This document shows positions 62,497 to 64,000 of a stretch of 64,000 nt of DNA, one piece after another. Position numbers and translations under genes: made by a program. Positions within the stretch are counted from its first letter, which is position 1. Each line of letters begins with the position of its first letter. This DNA is from Serratia fonticola. Lineage in GTDB: Bacteria; Pseudomonadota; Gammaproteobacteria; Enterobacterales; Enterobacteriaceae. The notes below the pieces were generated by a model. That model had not been told where the DNA came from, made no database searches, and saw nothing but the letters and a program-made list of their open reading frames with translations. The DNA lies in NCBI RefSeq assembly GCF_006715025.1, contig NZ_VFMK01000001.1, positions 620,001 to 684,000 of the forward strand, given 5' to 3'.

Positions 62497-63930
62497 ATGC
62501 AGGTTTTACACGTATGTTCTGAAATGTTCCCTTTGCTGAAAACCGGTGGGTTAGCAGATGTGGTTGGCGCATTACCGGCGGCACAGATTGCTGAGGGAGT
62601 GGACGTTCGGGTGCTGTTACCGGCTTTTCCTGATGTACGTAATGGCATCCCGGATACCGTGCTGGTTGCGGAGATTGACTCTTTTGCCGGGCGAGTAGGC
62701 TTACGCTACGGGACTTATCATGGCGTGGGGATATACCTGATTGATGCCCCATGGTTGTATGACCGACCCGGCAGCCCATACCACGATCAGTCAATGTACG
62801 CCTATCCTGACAACCATCGCCGCTTTGCCCTATTAGGCTGGATGGCGTGTGAGTTGGCGAAAGGGCTGGATCATTACTGGCGACCTAAACTGGTACATGC
62901 CCATGACTGGCATGCGGGGTTGGCCTGTGCTTATCTGGCGGCTAATGGACACCCGGCTCGCTCGATCTTCACCGTACACAACTTGGCCTATCAGGGGCTG
63001 TTTTCTGCCCATCATATGCAGGAGCTGTGGCTGCCACCGTCGTTCTTGAATATCTATGGCCTGGAGTTTTATGGGCAGATGTCCTTTCTTAAGGCTGGCC
63101 TGTATTATGCCGATCATATCACCACCGTCAGCCCGACCTATGCGCGTGAAATCACGCGGCCAGAATTCGGGTATGGTATGGAAGGATTACTGCAGGAGCG
63201 CCAGCGGCAGGGCAGGTTGAGCGGTATTCTTAATGGCGTCGATGACAAAATCTGGGATCCTTCGCGCGATGCGCGCCTGCCGACCCGTTACGATGCCGAT
63301 AACCTGAAAAACAAAGCCAAGAACAAGGTCCATCTGCAAAAAGCCATGGGGCTGCAGGTGGATGAATCCTTACCGTTGTTTGCCGTTGTCAGCCGCCTGA
63401 CCAATCAGAAAGGATTGGATCTGGTGCTGGGCGCATTGCCAGCCTTGCTGGAACAAGGGGGCCAGTTGGCGCTGCTGGGGGCCGGTGACGCAGTATTGCA
63501 GCAGGCTTTCCTGGCCGCTGCAGCGGATTATCCGGAACAGGTCGGCGTGCAGATTGGCTACCATGAAGCTTTCTCTCACCGCATTATCGCCGGTGCTGAT
63601 GTGATTCTGGTGCCTAGCCGTTTTGAACCTTGTGGGTTAACGCAGCTTTATGGTTTGAAATACGGCACGTTGCCGCTGGTACGCCGCACTGGTGGGTTGG
63701 CTGATACGGTGGTGGACTGCGCATTGGAGAATCTGGCGGACGGCACCGCCAGCGGGTTTGTGTTTGATGATTGTGATGCTGTTGCCCTGGGTAATGCCAT
63801 TCGGCGAGCATTGGTGCTGTGGAGCAGGCCGAGACATTGGCATCATGTACAACGCCACGCCATGAGTCTAGATTTTGGCTGGCAAGTGGCGGCAAAGGAA
63901 TATCTGTCGCTTTATCAACGCTTGTTGTAA
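62497..63930 (+). CDS. glgA: Glycogen synthase
   Basis: 477 residues, identical in length to E. coli GlgA. GT5 family: KTGGLADVVGALP (ADP-glucose-binding Lys at residue 15), VHAHDWHAGL, and the C-terminal SRFEPCGLTQLYGLKYGTLP with YGTLPLVRRTGGLADTV. It transfers glucose from ADP-glucose to glycogen. The start is the ATG at 62497 with CAGGAG 8 bp upstream; the longer frame is not supported. Confidence 0.97.
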   Translation: MQVLHVCSEMFPLLKTGGLADVVGALPAAQIAEGVDVRVLLPAFPDVRNGIPDTVLVAEIDSFAGRVGLRYGTYHGVGIYLIDAPWLYDRPGSPYHDQSMYAYPDNHRRFALLGWMACELAKGLDHYWRPKLVHAHDWHAGLACAYLAANGHPARSIFTVHNLAYQGLFSAHHMQELWLPPSFLNIYGLEFYGQMSFLKAGLYYADHITTVSPTYAREITRPEFGYGMEGLLQERQRQGRLSGILNGVDDKIWDPSRDARLPTRYDADNLKNKAKNKVHLQKAMGLQVDESLPLFAVVSRLTNQKGLDLVLGALPALLEQGGQLALLGAGDAVLQQAFLAAAADYPEQVGVQIGYHEAFSHRIIAGADVILVPSRFEPCGLTQLYGLKYGTLPLVRRTGGLADTVVDCALENLADGTASGFVFDDCDAVALGNAIRRALVLWSRPRHWHHVQRHAMSLDFGWQVAAKEYLSLYQRLL

Positions 63931-63954
63931 TCACGCACTTGGGATTGAACTGCT

Positions 63955-64000
63955 ATGACTTCACCGTTTAGTTACACCTCACCCACGGTCAGTGTAGAAG
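63955..64000 (+). CDS. glgP: Glycogen phosphorylase, N-terminal fragment
   Basis: The frame from ATG 63955 reads MTSPFSYTSPTVSVE to the window edge, matching the E. coli GlgP start (MNAPFTYSSPTLSVE) at most positions. It lies 24 bp after the glgA stop, in the usual operon place. Only 15 residues are visible. Confidence 0.85.
   Translation, partial: MTSPFSYTSPTVSVE

Noticed and set aside
1..64000. CRISPR arrays, tRNA or rRNA genes, prophage, IS elements, integrase or toxin-antitoxin pairs
   Set aside because: None found on reading both strands; no regularly spaced repeats, no tRNA-like cloverleaf with CCA end, no transposase or integrase motifs.

Overview
The window looks like the chromosome of a member of Enterobacterales, most likely Yersiniaceae and probably Serratia or a close relative. 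The genus is an inference. It rests on the gene order (uspA-uspB-pitA-yhiN on one side, yhhY-ryhB-yhhW-gntR-gntK-gntT-yhgN-asd-glgBXCAP on the other), on proteins very close to their E. coli counterparts, on MR/P-like fimbriae, and on copies of an intergenic palindromic repeat that I know from Yersinia/Serratia-type genomes. No tRNA, rRNA, CRISPR array, transposase or phage gene was seen.

Layout. 1-7.2 kb: the end of an unrecognised + strand gene, then a minus-strand sugar locus (periplasmic binding protein, double ATPase, two permeases, FGGY pentulose kinase, SIS isomerase). The kinase and isomerase suggest a pentose or pentulose entering metabolism as a ketopentose phosphate. 7.5-13.5 kb: core genes gdhA, uspA, uspB, pitA and yhiN. 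13.5-22.5 kb: an accessory module with a four-gene chaperone-usher operon (major pilin, chaperone, usher, tip adhesin). It is followed on the same strand by a tandem-HD/HD-GYP cyclic-di-GMP phosphodiesterase, a MarT/ToxR-like membrane regulator with a FidL-like partner, and a cysteine-rich FNR-type regulator. 23.4-33.8 kb: a second chaperone-usher locus on the minus strand with Pap/MR-P gene order (pilin, PapH-like, usher, chaperone, subunit, adhesin, subunit). It ends in a PglL-type O-oligosaccharyltransferase-like membrane protein and a LuxR-type regulator. Its 1.2 kb upstream region carries two GATC boxes and a divergent PapI/FaeA-like gene, as in Dam/Lrp-controlled phase-variable fimbriae.

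34.0-35.5 kb: fetAB, an iron-homeostasis ABC exporter. 35.6-49.5 kb: a complete myo-inositol catabolic locus (iolI-iolT, iolA-iolB, iolR, iolC fused to an aldolase domain, iolD-iolG-iolH-iolE). At least three iol promoter regions share the inverted motif ATTTCAT-N12-ATGAAAT or a variant, a candidate IolR operator. 49.6-64 kb: conserved core again, with yhhY, the Fur-controlled small RNA RyhB, yhhW, the gluconate regulon (gntK and gntT divergent around GntR and CRP sites), yhgN, asd, and the glycogen operon glgB-glgX-glgC-glgA with the first codons of glgP.

The most interesting parts are the pi-type fimbrial operon with a built-in O-oligosaccharyltransferase-like gene and a Pap-like switch region, and the neighbouring module joining fimbriae, c-di-GMP turnover and two sensory regulators. 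All functional statements come from reading the sequence and from memory of families; no searches were run.
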